Shown: positions 54,898 through 64,000 of the stretch, one piece after another
How positions within the stretch are numbered: position 1 is the stretch's first letter
Layout of the letters: each line of letters opens with the position of its first letter
Origin: Notospermus geniculatus
Taxonomy: Eukaryota; Nemertea; Pilidiophora; Heteronemertea; Lineidae
DNA: 64,000 bases
Assembly: GCA_002633025.1 (NCBI GenBank)
Contig: NMRB01000797.1
Location: forward strand, 81,193-145,192
Direction of reading: 5' to 3'
Position numbers and translations under genes: made by a program
The notes under the pieces: model-generated
What the model was told of the DNA's origin: nothing
What the model saw: only the letters and a program-made list of their open reading frames with translations
The model's database searches: none

Positions 54898-55051
54898 TGG
54901 TTACACTACATAAAATACCCGTGTCTAAAATAGCCCCGGCGTAGCCCCTTCGAGCACGGGGATTTCAGACACGGGTCTATTTAGACTCGGCGATTTATAG
55001 GTATAACCGTAAAATCCTCAGGGTAAGCACGGGATTTATGTAGTGTAACCA
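54898..55051. mobile_element. 154-bp MITE, tggttacactacataaa TIR
   Basis: Perfect 17-bp ends. The interior is another inverted pair: acccgtgtctaaaatagcc against tctatttagac with gacacgggt. Confidence 0.85.
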
Positions 55052-55447
55052 CAGCTAAAACATCATGACTACAGGCACAATTTATAGGTTATGAAGAATC
55101 ACCTGCACTTTCGCTAACGATTCATCACACCTTTAAACAGGTGAATATTCAGCCATATTCAGTTCTTTTATTCCCAACGTTAACGAGCATTAAAAATACA
55201 ACATTTTCAGTCGCTTTAGGCACTCATAAGAATAAAAGTTAATTCCAGCAATATCGGAAGTCATTTTTCTGTCGCCTGACTCCTAGTTCCCACTCCATGC
55301 AGTATGCATGAACTCTAACTTCATATCCTCTTAGCCATATCCGTCATCGCTTTTCAATCTGTCACCAGCCTCACAAACAAGTCTCATTAAGTCAACATTA
55401 AAATCCTACAGGTTGACTATGACACATATATTAAAGCGTCTCATGTA
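55052..55447. other. No gene or repeat recognised
   Basis: No supportable feature. Confidence 0.45.
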
Positions 55448-55635
55448 CCACAGTTGGGGGTCTTTTACTTGCCCTTGCAACGGCACAAGGTACAAGGCAC
55501 CATGGCACCATGGCTTACTGTCCCATGCGATGGACTGAAGAGCCAGGGATGATTTATCCCATATATGGCCTGGGATTCAAACCCGGGACCTGCTGCTTGC
55601 TAAGCCGATGTGACAACCACTGGGCTATGAAGACT
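55448..55635 (-). mobile_element. SINE-A, 5' two thirds
   Basis: From cagttgggggtcttttactt to caaccactgggctatgaaga; B box attcaaacccgggacc. The accatggc word is duplicated (ggcaccatggcaccatggc). Confidence 0.85.
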
Positions 55636-55759
55636 CCTCATGTTGTGGCGTGTTTGCCTCTTAGCTGGAAGTTACACAACGTTGAGCACAGTCTGTACCT
55701 CCAGTTATATTTGGTTGTTGACGCCAGTGGTGGACAACAATGCGTGGAATCTTACTAGC

Positions 55760-55882
55760 AATAATCGCCAATATCAAACAATGCCAAAGACGATATCGCC
55801 AAGTCTGTGGTCGCTGGCGAGAAGATCAGTGGCGATTAGATCACTTGCAATATCACCTGGTGTGCTGCTGGCTCTAGGTTAT
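55760..55882. mobile_element. Half-copy of the agcagcacaccagg MITE
   Basis: gatcacttgcaatatcacct then ggtgtgctgctggctcta at the right end; the opposite terminus is not found. Confidence 0.6.
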
Positions 55883-56279
55883 GAATTAGCAGTGTTAAAA
55901 TCAAACCAACTAATATTACCAAATAATACGCGTCTGAAACCAGAAAGGACACGACTGTCTTCAATTACTTTATAATCCGAGAGCTTATCTTTATCATTAG
56001 TTCGCACCGAATGCAATCCTAATCATTCTTAGTTAATTTGCAGGTCATTGAATGATATGGAATGAGTAATTTGATGGATTCCTGCAACATCGAGATGCCA
56101 TTCACTTCAGTCTGGTGTCCTTTTGTCCCGGCGAAGAAAACTCTGATTACAAAATGAAATGATTAACTATAACACACACAGCTTAAAGGGGATTAGTCGC
56201 ACCAGTCTAAAATGACATTAAGAATAATTTCGTGGCCCATGAAATTGACAATTTCAAAATTACAAATTACAAGTGTTCG
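55883..56279. other. No gene or repeat recognised
   Basis: No supportable feature. Confidence 0.45.
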
Positions 56280-56762
56280 GGCTCAGGTCGACATTGCGTC
56301 TTGAAGCAACTCGTGGCAACGAGCTTTCTGGCGATGGAAGCAACTCGGAATGGCTCATCAGTTGCCAATTTTGTCGACCTGAGCGCGCTTGCATCTCTGA
56401 GCAACTGCCGGATCCGCTAGTTGCTGCGAGTTGCTTTGAGTTGCCCATGTTCTACTTTTCGGCGACTAGTTGTCTAAAGTTCCACTCAGATCCGTCGACC
56501 TACGCCTGCTTGCAAACTGATCATTTACTTGAATAGGGATATTTCATTGAAAATCACGTGACGTATACCGAAAAAAGAAAATGGCGGCAGTGGAATGGAC
56601 CGAGGGCATGGAAGACTCGCTGTCGACATGAGCGTGCTGTTCGAGGAACTGCCAGTTGCTCCAAGTTCCTCTCAATCGCTGAAATGTCCACCTGTGCGTG
56701 GTGGTTGTTTGATCTGTGATAGATCCGTCGAGTTACTTCAAGACGTCATGTCGACCTGAGCC
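56280..56762. mobile_element. Foldback built on gcaactc/agttgc words, 483 bp
   Basis: ggctcaggtcgacattgcgt and (reverse) ggctcaggtcgacatgacgt, continuing to cttgaag(c/t)aactcg, are near-perfect ends. The centre includes a recognisable inverse of 31560-31700 (ggtggttgtttgatctg). Confidence 0.8.
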
Positions 56763-57109
56763 AGGCTTTAGACCCTTAGGTGATGGCAGGTCACCTGTAC
56801 GTCCGGTACACCTCTCATGCGAGTTGGGATGGAACCGTATTAAAACAACCCAATTTGATTCATTCATGCTTATCAGGATGCTGAATGAGAGGGAGTTTGC
56901 CTGAGGGCCATGCGTAGAAAATATCTGACGTTTGCCTCTACGAATCTGCAATCAGCCCTGAGGATACTAAATCCTAATACTGAATGGGCAATATGGCCAG
57001 AGTTGTTGAAAAATCTGAAAATTGTCCATCAATAATGGCTGTATGTTGCCCCCAGGCTTGGGACTAAGTCAAGATTCGTCTTAAACACTAAGAATGGGAT
57101 TGGGGGTTG
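56763..57109. other. No gene; ends at assembly gap
   Basis: No supportable feature. The edge before the gap is G-rich. Confidence 0.45.
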
Positions 57110-57237
57110 NNNNNNNNNNNNNNNNNNNNNNNNNNNNNNNNNNNNNNNNNNNNNNNNNNNNNNNNNNNNNNNNNNNNNNNNNNNNNNNNNNNNNNNNNNN
57201 NNNNNNNNNNNNNNNNNNNNNNNNNNNNNNNNNNNNN
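57110..57237. other. Assembly gap (128 N)
   Basis: A G-rich stretch precedes it and a C run of about 13 follows, suggesting a homopolymer or hairpin that broke assembly. Frames that cross it are meaningless. Confidence 1.
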
Positions 57238-57411
57238 CCCCCCCCCCCCCTTCGATTCACCAAATCAATGACATAGTGAGCTCCACAGCCAGGGAGTGTG
57301 TGGTTGCCATGGGCGACGGGAATCCCCAGTTCTATTTTGAGCTGCTGTAGCAATGTTTCACATACGGCACGGGGTGTCCCGTCGGATCGCAATTGAAGAA
57401 TAACCCGCTAG

Positions 57412-57513
57412 CCATGGAGGATTTCCTTTATGGCCCAGTGGTTGGTGCATTGGCGTCTGAGCCAGACGTTAAGCAACGTAGAAGCACGTAGATCACAACG
57501 TGGATGCGTGACC
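57412..57513 (+). mobile_element. SINE-C head fragment
   Basis: gcc atg then gaggatttcctttatggccc, agtggttggtgcattgg, and gttaagcaacgtagaagcac, with a diverged 5S-like box (cgtggatgcgtgacc). Confidence 0.75.
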
Positions 57514-57886
57514 GGCACGCGTATAAGACAACAGTCGGTTGTACACATAGTGGATTCAATCAACGTCTCTTCACTGAAATCGACAATATTTACTATTTTA
57601 CTATGCAGAACTTGAGTACAATCGTTCAAGCAAACATCGCGAGTAGTCAATCAGTCTACTTTCCTTTAATTAGAAACCATTTGACAGTTTCTTCACTTAT
57701 TCTGATTAATTGTTTCAACACAATCATGTGAGGTTTCAAATGTCAACATGGAAGCCAAACAGTTTTGTTCGTGGAGGTCGAAGGTTAACGCAGCTGCAAT
57801 TTGTGAAATTTGAAGTTGAAGGTGACTGGAAGAATGGTCCATTAAAATAATGAATCCAGAGTATAGCTGCATTTGTATTTGTATTA
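57514..57886. other. No gene or repeat recognised
   Basis: No supportable feature. Confidence 0.45.
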
Positions 57887-57960
57887 GATTTTTCCGTCAG
57901 GGCCGAGGCTATAGCATTATTGGCCGTGGTAAGTACAGAGGAGGCCATCACAAGCTACTC
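57887..57960 (-). mobile_element. SINE-A 3' fragment
   Basis: ttttccgtcagggccgaggc to gccatcacaagctactcg, preceded on the plus strand by a ttgtatttgtatt tail. Confidence 0.8.
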
Positions 57961-58017
57961 GAAATTATCTGTCAAATATCTTTTTCTAAACAATACAGTA
58001 CAAAGAACACTGACCAT

Positions 58018-58252
58018 CCGCGTACCTTCCGTGTACGTCACGCGAAAGGTAGGCTTCAATTCGTTGCATATGTTACAGGTACGTCACATGTCCCTTCCCC
58101 GTGATGTCCATGCATGCACCACAGGCGAATGACGTTACGTCTTCACTGCGTGCCTTCCAAGGCGCCACGTGACATCTGTGGAAGATATGTGGATGGTACA
58201 CGTATGATGCTGCATGTGGTACGGGATGGTTCGCAGTGCGGAAGGGAGGTCA
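58018..58252. mobile_element. MITE-2, one terminus lost
   Basis: cgcgtaccttccgtgtacgt through tgacgttacgtcttcactgc to gcggaagggaggtcat; opposite in orientation to 15634-15901. Confidence 0.75.
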
Positions 58253-58526
58253 TCTGTGGAGAAGGATGTGCTGTATCGATGATATTGGTCCAACTGAAGT
58301 TGTGCACGAATAAAGTACAGTTGGCAGCACATAAGGCAGTATTGCAAGTGATCTGATCACAACTGAGCAAAATTGGCTGTTAGTGTTGATGCCAGGTATG
58401 TGCTGGACAGCGATGAGTGGAACCTTCTCTCCAGCGATGATCTCCCAGTAAATAATACCAAAACTGGTACTGCCTAGTCTGCAGTGGCTGGCAAAAAGAC
58501 AGATCAGCGGCCATCTGAACTGACTG

Positions 58527-58634
58527 CACAGAAAGTCCGATAATGCTACCGCGCCTATCGGTGGTTAGTTATAACACATTTTCCCATTAACTAAACCGCC
58601 AATAGGCGCTGAAAGCACTATCGGACTTTCTGTG
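58527..58634. mobile_element. 108-bp MITE, cacagaaagtccgata TIR
   Basis: cacagaaagtccgataatgc and (reverse) cacagaaagtccgatagtgc; an inner inverted pair ccgcgcctatcggtgg/ccgccaataggcgc. Confidence 0.85.
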
Positions 58635-58639
58635 CGGCC

Positions 58640-58740
58640 GGCCAAGAAGGCGAAATGAGAGATGGCGAATCAGGAAAAGGCGAAATGTATACTTTTTGAA
58701 GGCGAAATGGGAAAAGGCGAATTGATATAAGGCGAATAGA
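58640..58740 (+). repeat. Spaced GGCGAA repeat
   Basis: Six ggcgaa words (mostly aaggcgaaat) spaced by 8-20 bases of A-rich sequence. Confidence 0.7.
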
Positions 58741-58760
58741 GCAGACACCGTGCTGCTGGC

Positions 58761-59328
58761 TTTACAAATAAAATTTTTTTGAGGCTTTTAACAGACAGCA
58801 TCAATAGGCAGAATTTGACAGATGCATTGGAAACTTGTCAGTTAAAACTAGCCTTGTAAAACTTTACTTTGAAGTTAAATGTAGACTGTAAATTACATGT
58901 CATTTTGGCAAACACACAGTTTTCTTCTCGTAAACAAGAATACACGATGTTGAGATATCATGTTACGATATCATGTTGCAAGCTGCGATCAATTTCGGCA
59001 ATCGAAGTGGCTGTTTCCTACACTGCTGTTGGATATAAAAGTACTTGTATCTTTCACCTGCTTCTCACATTAGAAGTCCTGCTCTCTCACATGGTAAAAG
59101 CAAATCTCTACAGCTGATCATTGTTTATTTACATTTTGTTTGTTTGTGTCCAGTCTTTCTTTGTCTTATGAGTAATTTGTTGGTAACATGCCCCACCAGA
59201 AGTTCTTTTGATACCAATAGTAGTCAATTTTGTGGGTTGGCATGTCCCAAAAACTCCAAAATAACATGATGTAAACATCCATGTTTACAAACATTGAATG
59301 TAAACAATGAAGTCACGATGCATTATCT
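58761..59328. other. No gene or repeat recognised
   Basis: AT-rich; no supportable feature. Confidence 0.45.
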
Positions 59329-59553
59329 TTAACCCCTTAACTGGGTAGGATGTCACATTACGTCATTATGAAATCCGGGGAATCCCCGGAAACACCCAAG
59401 GATCGTAGCTTGCGTAAGGCCCTGCAAGGAAATGGCACGTCACAGTGTGTAGGACGTTATATCACATCTGGAACCTTATGTGTCAAATACTTTTTTTGGC
59501 AATTTTTTAAGAAAGAAAAATTAGAACTAAAAAAATTACAGTTAAGGGGTTAA
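59329..59553. mobile_element. piggyBac-like MITE, 225 bp
   Basis: TTAA then ccccttaactg at the left; cagttaagggg then TTAA at the right, a perfect match. The 67-codon frame inside is not a transposase. Confidence 0.8.
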
Positions 59554-60083
59554 GCAGTAGAGGTGGATGTTACATAAGAACCAAAACATTACAATAGCTT
59601 TCACTAGAAAATGTTCAAACGAAACCTTGTATTAAATGTTTCCGAACAAGCTAATTAACTAATGACCCACTGTGCAGTCAACAATTCTATTTCAGCACCA
59701 GCGGTTCTTGTTCATTTCACCTGAAATCTACTTCGCTAAAACACAGTTTCCCGTGTGAAAAGCTACAGCGGTTGAAATCAGTATAAGCACTCTGCCTCTA
59801 GCGCTGGAATGAGGAAATTTCATATCAAATTCTAAACTTGAAATCAAGACAGATGCCACATCATTAGGCTTACTTGAAGATGTTGGCAAACCTGAAGCAG
59901 CACCTGGAACGACAGGTGGGAATCTACACATTTTACCAACAGGAGCACAAGGTAATGTTTTTTTCTTGAAAATCTTTGGAATCGCAGTATGGTGTGGCTG
60001 ATGAATTGCAATTAATACATCACGATCCAATCTTCAACTTCAAGATGGGATAGCAGGCTGTTTGTATTCTAAACAGGCATCTA
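59554..60083. other. No clear gene; weak exon-like stretch near 59820-59951
   Basis: The plus strand is open as EIKTDATSLGLLEDVGKPEA and onward to a gtaatg donor-like word at 59952. The minus strand is also open over 100 codons (59728-60030), so strand and reality are unclear. Confidence 0.2.
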
Positions 60084-60230
60084 CAGGCACGGATCCAAGG
60101 GGGGGGCACACCCGGTGCACGCCCCTCTTTCGGCCAACAAATCTGTAAAATCGACCGTGAAATTCTGAAATCTGGAGCAAATCTAGCACAGTGCACCCCC
60201 TCTTTTCTGAACTTGTGGATCCGCGCCTGA
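60084..60230. mobile_element. hAT-like MITE, 147 bp, complete
   Basis: caggcacggatccaag and (reverse) caggcgcggatccacaag are ends flanked by ATCTA on both sides (5 bp). It is the only complete member of the ggatcca family here. Confidence 0.8.
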
Positions 60231-60278
60231 TCTATTTTGATTTTGTACTCAAACAGAACAAGTTCTGAGTTTTATATG

Positions 60279-60398
60279 CTGGCTGATATTTACAGCTAGC
60301 AAATGCTTTTACTTCAGGTTTTGTAGTACATTTACATTGAACCTCGCTGTGCAAATCTTAAGTAAAAGCTTTTGCTAACTTTTATGAATACCATCCAA
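60279..60398. mobile_element. MITE, sister of 25929-26051
   Basis: tggctgatatttacagctag and the right ttttatgaataccatcca. The interior is nearly the same as the sister copy. Confidence 0.75.
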
Positions 60399-61189
60399 TG
60401 AGAGTTTAGAATCTTCACCACATAAAGCGTGCCACACACTGGAGCTATCTGCTGACCAAAAAGTCAGTTGAGACCGTTTCCTCACCAGACAGCTCGCTGT
60501 GTGCGCGTATTTTTCGGTGCTTTTTCTGCCTCCCAAGTCCTTGAGTTGAATATACAACATGTTTGAATATTTTTCGCCTCGCGAGGCCAAAAACTGTGCG
60601 TGCTACTTGAGCTTCGTGCTGAGGACAGAAATTCCAGAATTGANTGGGGCATGAAATACCTTTGAAACCATCAAGTTTAATTTCACAAAGTCTTTTAGAA
60701 GACTACCCTTTCAAGTTAATAACACCTGGTGGTGAACGATCTTCTGAGGTGAATGTTTTGAAGTGATTGGTATTGGTAGACTGTGAGAGTATTGGAAGAT
60801 AGATGCAGGGAGATCAAACTTTATCTTTGGATACGGACACACACACTGCACTCAGCATCAACTGAGGTGAATGATTTAAAGCGTATTTGATATATGTTGA
60901 TAAGGAATACATTTTTTGAAGGTAAGTTGTAAGTTATTTTCATTGGTCATAGCATTTTTTTGGCCCAATTTTATATGCACGCGACTGGGCCTACAGTGTG
61001 CAAGTTATCAAGCCTACCGTTGTCACAACAAGAGACCAGATGGTGCTGATGTTGTACTTTGTGTAGTAGGGTATCCAATCAAAATCTTGTCTGATTGGCC
61101 AATCATCAATCACTATAACTGATGATTAGCCAATCAGATGACATTTCAATGATGCCCTGTGAGCTAAGCTAAGAGGACCAGGGTCCATA
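60399..61189. other. No gene; single N at 60644
   Basis: No supportable feature. Confidence 0.45.
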
Positions 61190-61297
61190 TTCATAAAACC
61201 TTGCTAGGCTTAGTTGCCTGCTAAAGTGCCTAGTTTGTACAGGTCAATGTACACAACTAGCAACCAAAGCTTGCAAGGTTTTATGAATATGGACCCT
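61190..61297. mobile_element. 108-bp MITE with perfect agggtccatattcataaa TIR
   Basis: The termini agggtccatattcataaaac and gttttatgaatatggaccct are exact inverses. It is related in outer word to 1206-1316. Confidence 0.88.
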
Positions 61298-61309
61298 GAT
61301 TTCTTCAGG

Positions 61310-61460
61310 ATGCGCTAGCAACTGACAACTCATAATGATTTTTACTCAAATGTTGATATTCAGTGTACCGGCGTATTTTACTTGCAATACATGTCGTCAG
61401 AGTTAGATTCTCATGCCAACCGATCGGTGTAATGAGCACATCAAAATGACGATGAGTTGG
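61310..61460 (-). mobile_element. R1 repeat, reverse copy
   Basis: Contains tagattctcatgccaaccga and gtgtaatgagcacatcaaaa; the outer ends are absent. Confidence 0.7.
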
Positions 61461-61629
61461 TGAAATAACTTGTTTTGGTACAGAGAATCTAATGTGCTAT
61501 ATCGGCAACTGATGTATAGCACTAACACCTCTGCCTGACGATCGGATTCCCCAGTTCAATGCATTTTCCAGTTGACGCTGGTGGCCAATTCTTGCGCATG
61601 CACAGTGCGCAGGTCACAGATTTCTGGTG

Positions 61630-61744
61630 ATGTGAGTCGACCATAGCTGAATCATGGATGGCATCACGTCATCCGGTTTCTGATCAAGATTCTGGTTGAG
61701 ATTTCAGCGGAAGTGTGGAGAGACACAAATTTGAGGATCGTCTA
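61630..61744. mobile_element. MITE-1, right half
   Basis: gagtcgaccatagctgaatc to aatttgaggatcgtcta; the left arm is lost or replaced. Confidence 0.7.
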
Positions 61745-62120
61745 TAACACTAAAACATGTCCTGACAAAATTTTACATCATGTACATGTATCATAACTCA
61801 GACAGCCAGACACCACTTGCTATGACTGCCGTCAACTCCATAAGGACATTGTGTAGGACACTATATCACCTCATTCAGTTGAATGAATGAGACATACTGA
61901 TGAGAGCTTTCAACCACCATAATAACCAAGCCCACATTATCTTGTCAATGCATTTCACATTTTTTATATCAATTTGGTTGTAATTGACAGGCCGTATTTG
62001 TTTGTTAGGTACATACATTAGCGATCCACAACGTAACAAGGGTAAGTTAGTGTGACAGTTTGTGCTATCATGTAGGTTCATTATAAATAATGAGGTCTCG
62101 TGACGGAGACTTGCAGAAGG
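61745..62120. other. No gene or repeat recognised
   Basis: No supportable feature. Confidence 0.45.
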
Positions 62121-62235
62121 TGGTTAACAGGAGGCGGGACGGATCTCCTGGATACTGGCAGGTACCACACACAGCACTGGTTAACAGGAGGCTGGACGGA
62201 TCCCCTGAATACTGGCAGGTACCACACGCAGCACT
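62121..62235 (+). repeat. 57-bp tandem duplication
   Basis: Two units beginning tggttaacaggaggc (62121 and 62178), with tactggcaggtaccacac in each and a few differences. Confidence 0.9.
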
Positions 62236-63516
62236 GATCAATTGCCGCCTTTAGGCCAGCCTTTTTTTATACCTTGGTGCTAGGACCCGCCGACGATGTA
62301 TTTTCCGAAATTGAAAAAAAAATAAAAAAATGTTTTCTTCAAATTCTCGGATCCGCCGATGTCCAAATGACTGAAACTGAATAAAAAAAAAAAAATTCTA
62401 TTATTTTTTTTATTCCGCCCGCCCCGCCTCTTGGATCCAAACTCAAAAATTTACATTTTTGTTTTTATCCGAGTCGGCAGCGGAGGTGCAATCTCGTACC
62501 CACAGTTCAACACCCCATGAGGAATAATGGTAGCGGCCTCTTCAGATTCACAATTACGGTGTTCTTTCTACTGTGTTGCTTCAAGTGACCATGCTGGTTA
62601 GTTGATTTGTATGATCAGCTGCGGAAGCACCCAAAGTGTACGAATGATACAGCGCCACCTTACGTCTTTCTTAGCTACAACTCGAGATCATCACAATACA
62701 ACAATGTCTTTATTTTGTAACGTCTTTATTTGCGGTTATAACCGCCCATATACTGGTGACCTGGATTCACACCATGACAAGTGACATAAAACCTGTTGTA
62801 GGTGGTGGCAAAAAAGGTAATTTACAAGCATTCCTGGGATGAAAAATTAGTGGCCGGCTAAGGATAGTGCAGCAACACAGATAATAACATCAATTAATGT
62901 ATTCATCAAACAAAATTATTATTCTAATCATTGTACATTCCATCTAATTGCCTCTGGGAATTGATGCAGATATTAGGTTCTGGCGATGGAATAAAAAAAC
63001 ATGGTTGCGGTTGCATAGTTACAGTTGGGATGATGTTGAAGTGTGGTTTGTCAGACATAACAACCTTATGAGGTCAAACCATACATGTATCTGGGACACA
63101 AGGCCTTGACATTACTGCACCTTGGTACCTTCCTCCAGACTTATATCTCGGCCATTTTTGAGCGGCGCTGCACCATGCCGCTAAAAGGGGCGCCGCTTTG
63201 CCCTTTTTAACCCCCTAGGTTGCCATGCCCCTAAAAAACTTTTTTTAGGGTACCCCCAGACCCTCTGTCATGGTCCCTTTTGGTCATATCACCTTAGAAA
63301 CTGGCTCAAATTGGCTGTTGACTGGAGTTACTAGTATAGGGACCATTTTAACTGACAAGCTTCTCAAATTCCGTTGGTACAAATGTCGCAAATGAAAAGT
63401 GCCCTTTTCACAAAGTTTGCACCTGCATGCCTTTCTGCATCCTAGAAACCTGTCCTCATTCCTGGGGGCCATGTAGCCCTTGTCCTGGGGGACACTTATT
63501 CTAGATATAGGGACCC
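62236..63516. other. No gene; A- and T-run-rich with ggatccgccg words
   Basis: Between 62270 and 62480 ggacccgccga, ggatccgccga and related words sit among poly-A and poly-T runs. No reading frame is supported. Confidence 0.45.
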
Positions 63517-63520
63517 TTAA

Positions 63521-63730
63521 AGGGACCCTAAAGACAGCCTCCTCATACACATTTTGATGTGCTCATTACACCAATTGGTTGGCATGAGAATCTAACTCTG
63601 ACATGTACATGTATTGCATGTAAAATACACTTAAACATCAACATTTGAGCCAAAATTCGTAGGTTGTCAGTTGCAAGCGCCACCTGTGATGAAGTGACTG
63701 AACTGATAGCTAACTGCCTATTGGGTCCCT
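63521..63730. mobile_element. R1 element, complete, TTAA-flanked
   Basis: AGGGACCC termini (agggaccctaaagacagcc at the left; attgggtccct at the right) lie between TTAA at 63517-63520 and TTAA at 63731-63734. TTAA targets fit piggyBac or Kolobok; it does not resemble the 9022 or 59329 elements. About 210 bp, non-coding. Confidence 0.75.
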
Positions 63731-63734
63731 TTAA

Positions 63735-64000
63735 CTGAGCCAGACTTACAGGATGCCAGTTTCAAACCAGGCATCTCAATAACGTACATCAGGTGCTCTG
63801 CACCCACTATTTCAGTAATGAATTTGAGTGCAACTTCTTTCTAATTTGGGCTCCAATAATACTGATTTTAGTGATCGCCACACGAAGAATTGCATAATTT
63901 TTACACTTTCTTGGGTTCTTATGTTATTTTAGGGTCTTTAGAAGCAGATTTGCACATTTTTCATGGGCAGAAACCCCATAAAAGGCCATTTGTAATTTGG
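63735..64000. other. No gene or repeat recognised
   Basis: Window edge; no supportable feature. Confidence 0.4.

Larger units (their letters stand above)
58335..58760. mobile_element. agcagcacaccagg-family MITE, disrupted
   Basis: The left part gtattgcaagtgatctgatc and the right part ccgtgctgctggcttta match the ends of 47527-47873 less the caccagg word. It holds the 58527-58634 element and a GGCGAA run. Confidence 0.55.

Noticed and set aside
57081-57392. 103-codon frame across the gap
   Set aside because: A third of it is N; it is an artefact of unknown bases.
59728-60030. 100-codon minus frame as a gene
   Set aside because: Both strands are open and splice-like words occur in both directions, so nothing decides for a gene.

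Overview
This is about 64 kb of eukaryotic, most likely marine-invertebrate (bilaterian animal) genomic DNA from a draft assembly: there is a run of N at 57110-57237 and a single N at 60644. The species cannot be named from the sequence. Animal origin is suggested by moderate base composition, no dense open reading frames, several tRNA-derived SINE families (one with a MIR-like CORE domain), a Penelope-like retroelement fragment, and many short TIR elements with TA, TTAA, TAA and 5-bp target duplications. I see no bacterial gene, operon, CRISPR array or phage.

The window is a transposon graveyard with almost no recognisable protein-coding sequence. The commonest element is one tRNA-headed SINE, called SINE-A here, present about 26 times in full or in part. 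Further SINE families are SINE-B and SINE-F (CORE-type bodies), SINE-C (a head that joins a tRNA-like A box to 5S rRNA-like sequence), SINE-D (type II tRNA-like head; one copy has a perfect 12-bp target duplication) and SINE-E (tRNA-Ala-like). Non-autonomous DNA elements include pogo/Tigger-like, piggyBac-like, hAT-like, Harbinger-like and several unassigned foldback families. Many are nested, so the order of insertion can be read.

Layout. 1-3100: a tandem duplication and nested MITEs. 4.1-5.7 kb: a foldback array built from ACACTGG/CCAGTGT words. 6.9-18 kb: SINEs and MITEs, with a possible coding exon at 11.4-11.7 kb. 19.9-24.4 kb: two large repeat blocks, one with six TCAAGGTCA words and a CAGA tail closed by a perfect hairpin, the other a near-identical 301-bp tandem array with a GC-rich heptamer tail. 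25-31 kb: hAT-like and pogo-like remnants and a 22-bp minisatellite. 31-45 kb: SINE-A-rich, with a possible terminal exon at 33.8-34.1 kb. 46-49 kb: a 1.2-kb foldback element and nested MITEs. 50-64 kb: a foldback inserted in a SINE, a GIY-YIG domain fragment of a Penelope-like element, further foldbacks, and piggyBac-like and hAT-like MITEs.

No cellular pathway or gene system can be reconstructed. What works together here is parasitic: SINE-B and SINE-C have different heads but share a 3' tail, suggesting one LINE partner, and three separate repeat blocks share a similar junction word before a GC-rich or simple tail. Three open frames have exon-like features but no recognised family.
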